Source: JAHJQQ01 sp032907525
GTDB lineage: Bacteria; Pseudomonadota; Gammaproteobacteria; Thiohalobacterales; Thiohalobacteraceae
DNA length: 64,000 bases
Assembly (NCBI GenBank): GCA_032907525.1
Contig: JAJJPM010000181.1
Span: 1-64,000, forward strand
Direction of reading: 5' to 3'
The position numbers and the translations under genes are program-made. Under the pieces are notes generated by a model that was not told the DNA's origin, did not search any database, and saw nothing but the letters and a program-made list of their open reading frames with translations. This document shows, piece after piece, positions 39,772 through 47,993 of the stretch; the first letter of the stretch is position 1, and the number at the start of each line of letters is the position of its first letter.

Positions 39772-39802
39772 ATCGGTTTTTGAATAGACTGGAACAACGA
39801 GC

Positions 39803-41083
39803 ATGCTGGACCCGAAACGCTTACGCACAGAACTCGACCAAGTCGCGGCGCAACTCGCACGGCGCGGCTACACGCTGGATGTCGCGCGTATCCGCGCGCT
39901 CGAAGACGAGCGCAAGATCATCCAGGTGCGCACCCAGGAACTGCAGGCCGAGCGCAACAGCCGCTCCAAGGCCATCGGGCAGGCCAAGGCCAGGGGCGAG
40001 GATGTCGCGCCGCTGCTGGACCAGGTCGCGGGTCTCGGCGCGGAACTCGACGCCGCGAAGGGCCGGCTGGACCAGCTGCAGGCCGATCTCGACGCGCTGC
40101 TGATGGCGATCCCGAACATCCCGCACGGCACGGTGCCGGACGGTGCGGGCGAGGAGGACAATGAAGAGGTGCGCCGCTGGGGCGAGCCGCGCGTATTCGA
40201 TTTCGAACCCAGGGATCACGTCGACATCGGCGAGCTGCTGGGTCAGCTGGATTTCGAGACCGCCACCAAGATCACCGGCACGCGCTTCGCGCTGATGAGC
40301 GGCGGGCTTGCGCGCATGCACCGCGCGCTGATCCAGTTCATGCTCGACACCCACACCGGGCGGCACGGCTACACCGAGACCTACGTGCCCTACATGGTCA
40401 ATGCCGACAGCCTGCGCGGCACCGGCCAGCTGCCGAAATTCGAAGCCGATCTGTTCGCGCTCAAGGGTGAGCAGGCGTACTACCTGATCCCTACCGCCGA
40501 AGTCCCGGTGACCAACATTCTGCGCGACGTCATCGTCGAGGCCGACTACATGCCGCGCCGGTACGTCTGCCACACGCCGTGCTTCCGCTCCGAGGCGGGC
40601 TCCTACGGCAAGGACACGCGCGGCATGATCCGCCAGCACCAGTTCGAGAAGGTCGAGCTGGTGCAGGCCGTCCGTCCCCAGGATTCCTATCAGGCGCTGG
40701 AGGAGCTGACCGGCCACGCCGAGACGATCCTGCAGGAGCTCGGGCTGCCGTACCGGGTCATGGCGCTGTGCGCCGGCGACATGGGCTTTTCCGCGGCCAG
40801 GACCTACGATCTGGAGGTCTGGCTGCCCGGCCAGCAGAAGTACCGCGAGATCTCCTCGTGCAGCAACTTCGAGGACTTCCAGGCCCGCCGCATGCAGGCG
40901 CGCTGGCGCAATCCCGAAACCGGCAAGCCGGAACTGCTGCACACGCTCAACGGTTCCGGCCTGGCGGTCGGGCGCACGCTGGTCGCGATTCTGGAGAACT
41001 ATCAGCAGGCCGACGGCTCGGTGGCCGTGCCGGAGGTGCTGCGCGGCTACATGGGCGGCGTGGAGATCATCCGGCCCGCCTGA
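39803..41083 (+). CDS. serS: Seryl-tRNA synthetase
   Basis: Class II aminoacyl-tRNA synthetase charging tRNA Ser and tRNA Sec; 426 residues. The N-terminal two-helix coiled-coil arm (about 25-105) binds the long variable arm of tRNA. Motif 2 is FRSEAGSYGKDTRGMIRQHQFEKVE. Motif 3 is in HTLNGSGLAVGRTLVAILENYQ. EISSCSNFEDFQARR is the serine-binding segment. Complete; the upstream gap holds the repeat described above. Confidence 0.97.
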   Translation: MLDPKRLRTELDQVAAQLARRGYTLDVARIRALEDERKIIQVRTQELQAERNSRSKAIGQAKARGEDVAPLLDQVAGLGAELDAAKGRLDQLQADLDALLMAIPNIPHGTVPDGAGEEDNEEVRRWGEPRVFDFEPRDHVDIGELLGQLDFETATKITGTRFALMSGGLARMHRALIQFMLDTHTGRHGYTETYVPYMVNADSLRGTGQLPKFEADLFALKGEQAYYLIPTAEVPVTNILRDVIVEADYMPRRYVCHTPCFRSEAGSYGKDTRGMIRQHQFEKVELVQAVRPQDSYQALEELTGHAETILQELGLPYRVMALCAGDMGFSAARTYDLEVWLPGQQKYREISSCSNFEDFQARRMQARWRNPETGKPELLHTLNGSGLAVGRTLVAILENYQQADGSVAVPEVLRGYMGGVEIIRPA

Positions 41084-41124
41084 GCGGGGCGCGTACCGGC
41101 GGGGAAGCGATGGCCTGCGCCGTC

Positions 41125-42846
41125 TCAGTCCCTCCGCAGGAGCTTTTTCAGTTCAACCAGTCCGCGGGTGTTCAGCACGTCACGGGCCTCGAGCCAGCCG
41201 CGCCGCGCCTGCCCGATGCCGAAGCGCATGTAGTCGAACTGCGCGGTGTTGTGCGCATCCGTGGAAATGGCCACCTTCAATCCCATGTCCTTCGCCATTT
41301 TGCAGTGGACATCGGTCAGGTCCAGCCGAGCGGGCTGGGCATTCAGTTCCAGGAAGCAGCCGCGCTCCCTGGCGGCGTTCATGATCGTCTGCATGTCGAC
41401 CTCGTACGGCTCGCGCACGTTGATGAGCCGGCCGCCGGGATGCGCCAGGATGTTGCAGTGCCGGTTGTCCAGCGCGCGGAGGATGCGGGCGGTCTGTTTC
41501 TTTTCCGGCAGGTTGAATTTGTAGTGCACGGCGCAGACGACGAGATCGAGCTCCCGGAGCACGCTGTCGGGCAGATCGAGTCTGCCGTCCTCCAGGATGT
41601 CCACCTCGGCGGATTTGAGGATCGTGATGCCGTCCAGCTTTGTGTTCAGGCGGTCGATGCGCCTGATCGCCGTCATCATGCCTGCCTTGTCGAGGCCGTG
41701 CGCCACGGTGACGTGCTTCGTGTGGTCGGTGACGGCGAGGTATTCGTAACCGCGCTCCCCGGCCGCGGCGGCCATTTCCTCGAGCGTATTGCGGCCGTCG
41801 GTGAGGTCGGTATGGCAGTGCAGGTCGCCGCGGATATCGTCGAGGGTGACGAGCTTCGGCAGCCTGCCTTTGGCGGCGAGTTCGATTTCGCCGCGATCCT
41901 CGCGCATCTCCGGCTCGATATACGCCAGTCCGAGTTTCGCATAGACGTCCTGCTCGGTCCGGCCGGCGACGCGTTTCTCACCCTTGAAGACGCCGTACTC
42001 GTTCACCTTGCAGCCCTTGGCCACGCCGATCTTGCGGACGGCGATATTGTGCGCCTTGGAGCCGGTGAAATAGCACAGCGCCGCGCCGAAGCTGACCTGC
42101 GGCACGACCCGCAGATCGGCGTGCAGGCCGGAGCGCAGGACGACGGTGGAGCGGGTGTCGCCCTGGGAGATGACGTCCGCGACTTCGTCGTAGGCGACGA
42201 AACGCCGCATGACCGGCGAGCCTCTGGCCGCAGTCACCAGTATGTCCAGATCACCCACCGTGTCCTTGCGCCGCCGGATGCTGCCCGCCACGCTGATGTC
42301 TTTCACGCCGGGCGATTTCCGCAGATAGTCGACCAGCCCCCCGGCGATGTCCTCGGCCTCGGCCAGCCGCATGCGCTGCACTGCGCCCCGGCGGTGTTCG
42401 ACATGCTGCAGGATCATCGCTTCGGTCTTGGCACCGAAGCCGTCCAGTCCCCGTATCTTCCCGCTGCGCGCGGCGCGGGCGAGGTCCTCGAAACTGCGGA
42501 TATTGAGTTGCCGGTAGAGCGCCTTGACGCGTTTGGGACCGAGACCGTCGATCTTCATCAGGTCGGCCAGGGTGCCCGGGGTGCGCGCCTCGACTTCCTC
42601 GAGCTGCGGCAGGCGTCCTGTTCGTACGATGGTGGCGATCTTTTCGGCGATGGCCTCCCCGATGCCCGGCAGCTCCGACAGATCCTTGCCCGTCTCCACC
42701 AGACCGGCGATGCTCTGTCCGAGATTGGCGATGGTGCGCGCCGCATTGCGGTAGGCGCGCACGCGGAAGGGATTGGCGTCTTCGATTTCCAGCAGATCCG
42801 CGAGGCGGTCGAACAGCGCGGCGATTTCGGCGTTGTGGGCAGGCAT
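41125..42846 (-). CDS. polX: DNA polymerase/3'-5' exonuclease PolX
   Basis: Family X polymerase with a C-terminal PHP nuclease domain; 573 residues from ATG 42846 (an in-frame GTG at 42858 is possible). The N-terminal helix-hairpin-helix modules include LSELPGIGEAIAEKIATIV and LMKIDGLGPKRVKALY. The nucleotidyltransferase signature is SVAGSIRRRKDTVGDLDILV. The PHP domain (about 335-573) begins DLHCHTDLTDGRNTLEEMA and keeps the His/Asp metal ligands, ending with STDAHNTAQFDYMRFGIGQARRGWL. A base-excision repair role is known from Bacillus and Deinococcus homologues. Confidence 0.95.
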   Translation of the reverse strand: MPAHNAEIAALFDRLADLLEIEDANPFRVRAYRNAARTIANLGQSIAGLVETGKDLSELPGIGEAIAEKIATIVRTGRLPQLEEVEARTPGTLADLMKIDGLGPKRVKALYRQLNIRSFEDLARAARSGKIRGLDGFGAKTEAMILQHVEHRRGAVQRMRLAEAEDIAGGLVDYLRKSPGVKDISVAGSIRRRKDTVGDLDILVTAARGSPVMRRFVAYDEVADVISQGDTRSTVVLRSGLHADLRVVPQVSFGAALCYFTGSKAHNIAVRKIGVAKGCKVNEYGVFKGEKRVAGRTEQDVYAKLGLAYIEPEMREDRGEIELAAKGRLPKLVTLDDIRGDLHCHTDLTDGRNTLEEMAAAAGERGYEYLAVTDHTKHVTVAHGLDKAGMMTAIRRIDRLNTKLDGITILKSAEVDILEDGRLDLPDSVLRELDLVVCAVHYKFNLPEKKQTARILRALDNRHCNILAHPGGRLINVREPYEVDMQTIMNAARERGCFLELNAQPARLDLTDVHCKMAKDMGLKVAISTDAHNTAQFDYMRFGIGQARRGWLEARDVLNTRGLVELKKLLRRD

Positions 42847-42968
42847 GGAGGGCTTCACCCGGTGCTGGCATCACACACGATTGCCGCTCCCGACGCTGCC
42901 GGCAGGCGCAATCCCCGGCCTCTCCGCCCGGCCGGTCCGGGCGGAGCACGATCCCGCGCTCGAGCGGG

Positions 42969-43751
42969 TCACTCCGCGGCGACGATCTGCCGGTAGGCGT
43001 GCCAGGTGGCGTGACCGATCAGGGGAATGGTCACGATCAGGCCCAGGTAGGCAGTGAGCATGCCCACCAGCGTGAGGCCCGCGATCAGCGCCGCCCACAG
43101 CAGCATCGCCGGCAGGTTCTGCCACACGGCGCGGACACTGGTCGCCATCGCGGTCAGGGTGTCGACCGGACGATCGAGGAGCATCGGGAAGGACACGGCG
43201 CTGATGGTGAACACCAGCGCGGCCAGCAGTCCGCCGCTCAGCAGGAAGACGCCCAGCATGGCCAGGCCCTCCGGGGTCATCAGCAGCTTGTCGAGCAGCA
43301 CCGGCAGACTCGGATCGACCGCCGCGACCGACAATGCCGTCAACAGCGCCGTGAGGCGGATCCACGCCAGCAGGATCACCCCGAGGACGACCACCAGCAG
43401 CGTGATCGACAGCAGGTTCTCGCGCAGGCTCGCCAGGGCGTGGCCCAGGGTCGGCGGCTCCTGCCGTTCCAGGCGCCGACTGAGGTCGTAGAAGATCAGG
43501 CCGAGAAAGGGCCCGGCCAGCAGGAAGCCGCTGACGAAAGTGAGCACCAGGATCGGCGACGACCAGGCGCCCCAGGTCAGAAGGTATCCGAACAGTACCA
43601 GGGCCGCGCCGATGGTGAGGCTGAGTCCCGGGACGCGGCGCAGATCCAGCCAGCCCAGGCGCAGCCAGCGCAGGGGATCGCGCAGCACGGCATGGTGAAT
43701 CTCGGGAATATGCAGGGGTTCGGCGGGCGTGCTCGGCAGGGTGTGTTGCAT
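42969..43751 (-). CDS. DUF2189 integral membrane protein
   Basis: 260-residue inner-membrane protein with about six hydrophobic helices. Segments WLRLGWLDLRRVPGLSLTIGA and SGFLLAGPFLGLIFYDLSRRLE fit the DUF2189 family, which often lies near haem-copper oxidase or cytochrome genes, though not here. Function unknown. It is transcribed on the minus strand 122 bases upstream of polX. Confidence 0.82.
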   Translation of the reverse strand: MQHTLPSTPAEPLHIPEIHHAVLRDPLRWLRLGWLDLRRVPGLSLTIGAALVLFGYLLTWGAWSSPILVLTFVSGFLLAGPFLGLIFYDLSRRLERQEPPTLGHALASLRENLLSITLLVVVLGVILLAWIRLTALLTALSVAAVDPSLPVLLDKLLMTPEGLAMLGVFLLSGGLLAALVFTISAVSFPMLLDRPVDTLTAMATSVRAVWQNLPAMLLWAALIAGLTLVGMLTAYLGLIVTIPLIGHATWHAYRQIVAAE

Positions 43752-43860
43752 GACGTCCTCCTCGGCGATGCGGTGGGGAAGAACTGTGCTGTCTTTGACA
43801 TTAGTCCATCGGAACGGGAATTCCAGGACTGCGCCGGAGATCGCCGGCCGGAGGGCGGCT

Positions 43861-44391
43861 TCAGTTTCCGGGCAGATCGCGGGGACGGATCCGCTGCACC
43901 AGCTCGGCTGCGCCCTTCTGCAGTTGCCGCCAGCCCCTCAGGCGCAGGCGCGCGACACTGGCGGTGGGCAGGAGCTTGTCGTCGGGGTTCTGCGGCAGAG
44001 GGCCGCCGGCGAGGTGGACGAGCAGGTCTTCGAGCCCCGGATTGTGCCCGACCAGCAGCAGCCGCCGGATTTCCGGAGGGGTTTCCGCCAGGATATCGAG
44101 CAGGAGGGGGAGTCCGGCCAGGTAGAGGCGTTCGTCCCAGAGGATGCGTCCGGCGGGGATATGCAGCGCCTCGGAGACGGCCTCGACGGTCTGGCGCGCG
44201 CGCCGGGCGGGAGAACTCAGCACGCGGTCCGGCATGAGGTCGTGGGCGGCCAGCCACGCGCCCATCCGCGGTGCGTCGCGGCGGCCGCGCTTGTTCAGGG
44301 GTCGGTCGAAATCATCACAGTCCCGCGTCCAGTCCGATTTCGCGTGGCGCAGGATGAGCAGTTCGACCGGGTCGGCGGTCCTGGCGGGCAT
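43861..44391 (-). CDS. SixA-like histidine phosphatase
   Basis: 176-residue single-domain phosphatase of the histidine-phosphatase superfamily. The catalytic LILRHAKSDW lies at about 11-20 (RHG-like motif in the RHA form typical of SixA). RVLSSPARRARQT has the second Arg, and LLLVGHNPGLEDLL has the second catalytic His. SixA acts on phosphohistidine proteins such as ArcB or PTSNtr components; the local target is unknown. It is adjacent to the diguanylate cyclase gene (eight-base gap). Confidence 0.88.
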   Translation of the reverse strand: MPARTADPVELLILRHAKSDWTRDCDDFDRPLNKRGRRDAPRMGAWLAAHDLMPDRVLSSPARRARQTVEAVSEALHIPAGRILWDERLYLAGLPLLLDILAETPPEIRRLLLVGHNPGLEDLLVHLAGGPLPQNPDDKLLPTASVARLRLRGWRQLQKGAAELVQRIRPRDLPGN

Positions 44392-44399
44392 GGCCGTGG

Positions 44400-45539
44400 T
44401 CAGGCCGCCTCGGAACCGCAGCGCATGATGCCGCCGCTGGGATACGCCTTGGCCTGATAGAGGGCGCGGTCCACGCGCTCCAGGATATCGGACAGCGAGG
44501 TGCCATGCTGGGGCGCCTCGCCGAGACCGATGGTCACGCTGTACTCCAGATTGTTGGTCTGGGCGCAGACGGCGACCTGCTCCTGGATGCGTTGCGCCAC
44601 GCGTTCGGCCTGTTCGAGGGTGGTGTCGGTGAGTATCAGGACGAATTCATCTCCGCCAAGGCGCGCAGCGATGTCGCTGCCGCGGATCGACTGACGCAGG
44701 ATGGCGGAGAAGCGCTGCAGTACGGCATCGCCGGCGGCATGGCCATGGGTGTCGTTGATGCGCTTGAACTTGTCCAGATCGGCGAACATCACGACCAGCC
44801 GGCCGTGGCCGCGGTTCAGCTCGCCGAACAGCTGGTCTGCGGTTTCCAGCAATCCACGCCGGTTCATCAGTCCGGTGAGGGTGTCGATGCGGCTGCGGTA
44901 TTCCAGCTGGGCGCGCGACAGCTCGATCCGGCCCATCAGGATGTATGCGTAGACGAGGATGATGCCGCCGAAGAGATTCAGGAACACCAGGCCGGGCGAG
45001 ATCGCGTTGCCGCCCGACGCGTAGCGCAGGCTCAGTACGAGCATCGCGGCCGCGAAGCAGCCGATCAGGGCCTCGCGGAAGAGCCCCATCCCATAGCGCA
45101 TGCCGTTGCCCAGCACCACCATGATAAAGACCAGCAGCGACGGCGGGATGGGGTAAGGATCGTTCAGGACTGAAACCGCCGTGATGACGATGTCGACCCA
45201 CATGGCGATGCGGTAGCGCGTGGGGCAGACGTGATTGCGGCTGGCGTGCCAGAACAGAAGTGTGTTGCTGACGAAATACAGCGCGTAGGCCGTATTCAGC
45301 TGCGCCGCGCTCATCCAGGTGGGTGCGATGCCGCTGGTGAAGTTGAAGAACAGCACGCCCAGCGCGACGAACAGGTAACGGGTGAGGAATTGCACCAGCT
45401 GTTCCGGCCAGCCGGGGAAGCGCAGTTGCCGGACGCTGTCGCCCGGGTCGACGCGGCGGTCGGGGCGCGCGCGGCGGTCGGCGGCGAAATGATGGTCGCT
45501 GGCGCGGCGACGCTGTGGGACGCGGTGCGGCTCGTTCAT
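44400..45539 (-). CDS. Membrane diguanylate cyclase (GGDEF)
   Basis: Makes cyclic di-GMP. 379 residues: a charged N-terminus (1-45), about six transmembrane helices (about 50-205) with no recognised sensory name, and a GGDEF domain (about 215-375). The active site is ARLGGDEFVLILTD, intact. An RxxD inhibitory site (RGSD) lies exactly five residues before it, so product inhibition is likely. FADLDKFKRINDTHGHAAGD is the metal and GTP-binding segment. There is no EAL domain. Probably coupled to the sixA-like gene downstream. Confidence 0.92.
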   Translation of the reverse strand: MNEPHRVPQRRRASDHHFAADRRARPDRRVDPGDSVRQLRFPGWPEQLVQFLTRYLFVALGVLFFNFTSGIAPTWMSAAQLNTAYALYFVSNTLLFWHASRNHVCPTRYRIAMWVDIVITAVSVLNDPYPIPPSLLVFIMVVLGNGMRYGMGLFREALIGCFAAAMLVLSLRYASGGNAISPGLVFLNLFGGIILVYAYILMGRIELSRAQLEYRSRIDTLTGLMNRRGLLETADQLFGELNRGHGRLVVMFADLDKFKRINDTHGHAAGDAVLQRFSAILRQSIRGSDIAARLGGDEFVLILTDTTLEQAERVAQRIQEQVAVCAQTNNLEYSVTIGLGEAPQHGTSLSDILERVDRALYQAKAYPSGGIMRCGSEAA

Positions 45540-45674
45540 GAGGATAGTTGGTCAAGCACTGGAAGCGATCCTCCGCTTCGTCCCTGTGTCTGGAGTTCCC
45601 CGTGTCCGCACCACAGGGAATAGCCCCGGGCGGGACAGTGGACGTTAGCCCAATTGCCCGTTGTGCGCAAGTTG

Positions 45675-46373
45675 TCAGACCGTGTCAGATCCCAGGTCGG
45701 ACTGCAGCGTACGCAAGTGCGTCTCCATCTGACGCAGGCGCGCCTGCGCGCGGCCGACCCAGGGTGAATCTTCCGGCAGTCCGCGCGCAGCGCGTGCGGC
45801 ATCCGCACACAGCAGGGTCAGCTGGTCGGCATCGAAAAGGGTGAGGGCGGCCGCGACGGCCGCTTCCGATTCGCTCAGCAGGGTGGGGGCGAGTTCGTCC
45901 TGGGCGATCGGCGAATCGGGGCGGATCAGGTCGGCCACCAGAGCCTCCTCGAGAAGCTCGAAATGAAGGCGGCGTGCGGCCTCCTCTTCGCGCAGGTTGG
46001 CCTGTGCGCCCGGGTCGTTTTCCGCGCCGCGCCAGACGGCCTGCATGACGACGCCGATGAGTTTCCGCAACGCGGCCTTGATGTCGCCGCGCTCGCCCGG
46101 CAGTCCGCAGCACTGCTCGTAGGCCCGATCCAGGTCTTCCTTCAGCTTCAGCACGACTTCGCTGTCCTCCTGCGGCTTCAGGTCGACCGCGCGCTGCACG
46201 AGCGTGCGGAAATCCTTCAGAAAGAGAGCGGCGTCTTCACTGTCGCGACGCTGCGCCTGGGTGATCTCGATCTGGATGACCTGGCGGCGCTTGGGGCCGA
46301 ACAGGGGATTGCCCGCGCAACGCTGGAGGTGACGCTCGTAGGCACCCGGGTGCCGGCTGAATTCGAGGCTCAC
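45675..46373 (-). CDS. Conserved hypothetical protein, helical
   Basis: 232-residue soluble, mostly helical protein with no motif I recognise. It appears to start with GTG at 46373. A basic early segment (NPLFGPKRRQVIQIEI) is followed by charged helices (EDSEVVLKLKEDLDRAYEQCC, REEEAARRLHFELLEEALVADLI). Two adjacent cysteines (EQCCGLPGE) are the only notable residues. No signal peptide or membrane helix. It is downstream of another unknown gene that is divergent from the double DsrC-like gene. Confidence 0.65.
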   Translation of the reverse strand: MSLEFSRHPGAYERHLQRCAGNPLFGPKRRQVIQIEITQAQRRDSEDAALFLKDFRTLVQRAVDLKPQEDSEVVLKLKEDLDRAYEQCCGLPGERGDIKAALRKLIGVVMQAVWRGAENDPGAQANLREEEAARRLHFELLEEALVADLIRPDSPIAQDELAPTLLSESEAAVAAALTLFDADQLTLLCADAARAARGLPEDSPWVGRAQARLRQMETHLRTLQSDLGSDTV

Positions 46374-46431
46374 GTCGATTCACGTCCCAAAGGATGAAGG
46401 GCCGCCAGTATACCGGTCGGCCGGCGCGATG

Positions 46432-46812
46432 CTATTCGCGGGCGGCGTCACGGCCGTCGGCCGCGCGTGCGGCGGCGAGCTCGGCCTCGCCGTGGACGGC
46501 GCCGGCGGCGATGTCCACGAGCAGCGCGCATTCATGGCTGAAATCCCGCCCCGTGTCGGCGGCCAGCAGCTGATAGTGGAGACGCAAGGCCTCTTTCACC
46601 ATGGCGCGCAGGCGCTTGTTGTAGCCGCTGTGGCCGGGTGTCGCGGCGAACTCCCGTTCGAATGCGTTCGCCGCGTCCAGCATGGCCTCGCGCGCGACCA
46701 GGACGCAGTCCGTGCCGCCGGCGGGGAACGCGACCTCGGTGTAGTCGCGTATCGCCTGGACCAGTATGTCCTTGATTTCGGCCGAACAGGCGATCTCGAT
46801 GCGTTTGTTCAT
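46432..46812 (-). CDS. Hypothetical protein
   Basis: 126-residue protein, unrecognised. Starts at ATG 46812 (MNKRIEIACSAEIKDILVQA); longer frames upstream read as intergenic DNA. Helical, with RDYTEVAFPAGGTDCVLVAREAM in the centre and an Ala-rich C-terminus. The two-gene minus-strand unit with the 232-residue protein faces away from the DsrC/TusE-like gene across 224 bases. Coding character (GC third-position bias) looks real, but no function can be given. Confidence 0.6.
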   Translation of the reverse strand: MNKRIEIACSAEIKDILVQAIRDYTEVAFPAGGTDCVLVAREAMLDAANAFEREFAATPGHSGYNKRLRAMVKEALRLHYQLLAADTGRDFSHECALLVDIAAGAVHGEAELAAARAADGRDAARE

Positions 46813-47036
46813 ACGGATGTGCTCGATCAGGTTCCGTGGCCGGCGTCCGCGGCTCGCCATGCCGCTTCTTCCAGGCTGTCCGCACCTCAAGTCGCCTGCC
46901 TCCGGAACCGCTAAGAAAGCACGCTGGACGTTCACGGACGACCGTACCGGGATTCCCGGCCGCGTCACGGTCGATACAGCGGCGGCGGTCGGATCGGCCC
47001 ACCGCTTGCCGAGCGATCATACTAAGGGTGAATCTC

Positions 47037-47813
47037 ATGGCACAAAACCCCTCTCCGACGGTAGTAAAATTCCCTGGCAGCCTGTCCGTCGAGGCGGGCA
47101 GGAGGCATTTCGCGCTGCGGCCCGATGGCGGCCTGCAGAACCTGGACGAGTGGACGCCGGCGGTGGCGGAAGCCATCGCCCGGAACGAAGGCATCACGCT
47201 CGCCGATGACCACTGGCAGGTCATCCGGGCGATGCGCAGCTATTACGAGGCGTTCAATCTGTCGCCGGTCAAAAAGCTTTTGAAGCGCGTGCTGCGCTCC
47301 CAGGGTGCGGCCGGCCTCGCCGACGATGGGGTCCTGGACACGCTCTTTCCGCGCGGCGTGCTTACCCAGGCCGCGCACATCGCCGGCGTACCCGTGCCCC
47401 ACCTGGATGTGGAACTGGAACGGCAGAATTACGGCCGGAATGCGGCCATGGGGGGTGGTACGGATCCCGATCCCTCCAGCATCGTGTTCGAAGGGGAGGC
47501 GATCCGGCTGACCCCTTCGGGCAATCTGGTCGACCTGCACCGCTGGAACGAGCGGCTGGCCGGCTTCATGGCCGAGCGCGAAGGTCTGAAGCTCACGGCG
47601 GAGCATTGGGAGGTGCTGAATTATCTGCGCTGGTTCTACTTCGAATACGGCATCACGCCCATGGTGAAGATCCTGATGAAGTACCTCGGCGAGGAACGCG
47701 GGCTTGCCAAGGCCAGCCGCGAACATCTCTACGCGCTGTTCCCGCGCGGCCCATCCCGCCAGGGTTCGCGGATCGCGGGTCTGCCGGAGCCGCAGGGCTG
47801 CATCGACGGCTGA
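47037..47813 (+). CDS. Tandem DsrC/TusE-like sulfur-relay protein (two domains fused)
   Basis: 258 residues made of two DsrC/TusE domains. Domain 1 (about 13-118) contains DGGLQNLDEWTPAVAEAIARN, LADDHWQVIRAMRSYYEAFN and DTLFPRGVLTQAAHIAGVPV. Domain 2 (about 138-258) contains SGNLVDLHRWNERLAGFMA, LTAEHWEVLNYLRWFYFEYG and YALFPRGPSRQGSRIAGLPE. In DsrC the C-terminal arm carries two cysteines (QACRFAGL...PTGC). Here the first is Ala in domain 1 and Ser in domain 2, the last is lost in domain 1, and only Cys255 (PEPQGCIDG) remains in the entire protein, with two residues added after the usual end. It may act as a TusE-type single-cysteine sulfur carrier or a regulator. A canonical dsrC is not in the window. 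Confidence 0.9.
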   Translation: MAQNPSPTVVKFPGSLSVEAGRRHFALRPDGGLQNLDEWTPAVAEAIARNEGITLADDHWQVIRAMRSYYEAFNLSPVKKLLKRVLRSQGAAGLADDGVLDTLFPRGVLTQAAHIAGVPVPHLDVELERQNYGRNAAMGGGTDPDPSSIVFEGEAIRLTPSGNLVDLHRWNERLAGFMAEREGLKLTAEHWEVLNYLRWFYFEYGITPMVKILMKYLGEERGLAKASREHLYALFPRGPSRQGSRIAGLPEPQGCIDG

Positions 47814-47866
47814 TCGCCGGCCGAATCCCACGCCGCGCACAGCAGGGTTTCGAGGGGTGTAGCATT

Positions 47867-47894
47867 CCCTCCCCCGTCCGGGGGAGGGTTTTTT
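47867..47894 (+). terminator. Rho-independent terminator after the double DsrC-like gene
   Basis: ccctcccc (47867-47874) pairs with ggggaggg (47881-47888), six-base loop, followed by six T residues. It makes the DsrC-like gene a single-gene transcription unit. Confidence 0.88.
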
Positions 47895-47993
47895 ATGTCC
47901 GGGCCGGTCGGCAAGGGCGGTTCCGAAGGCAGCAATCGCGCGAGAGGCGATCGTCTATAATCGGCCCCTTCGAATTGCCTCGAGGGTCCGATC

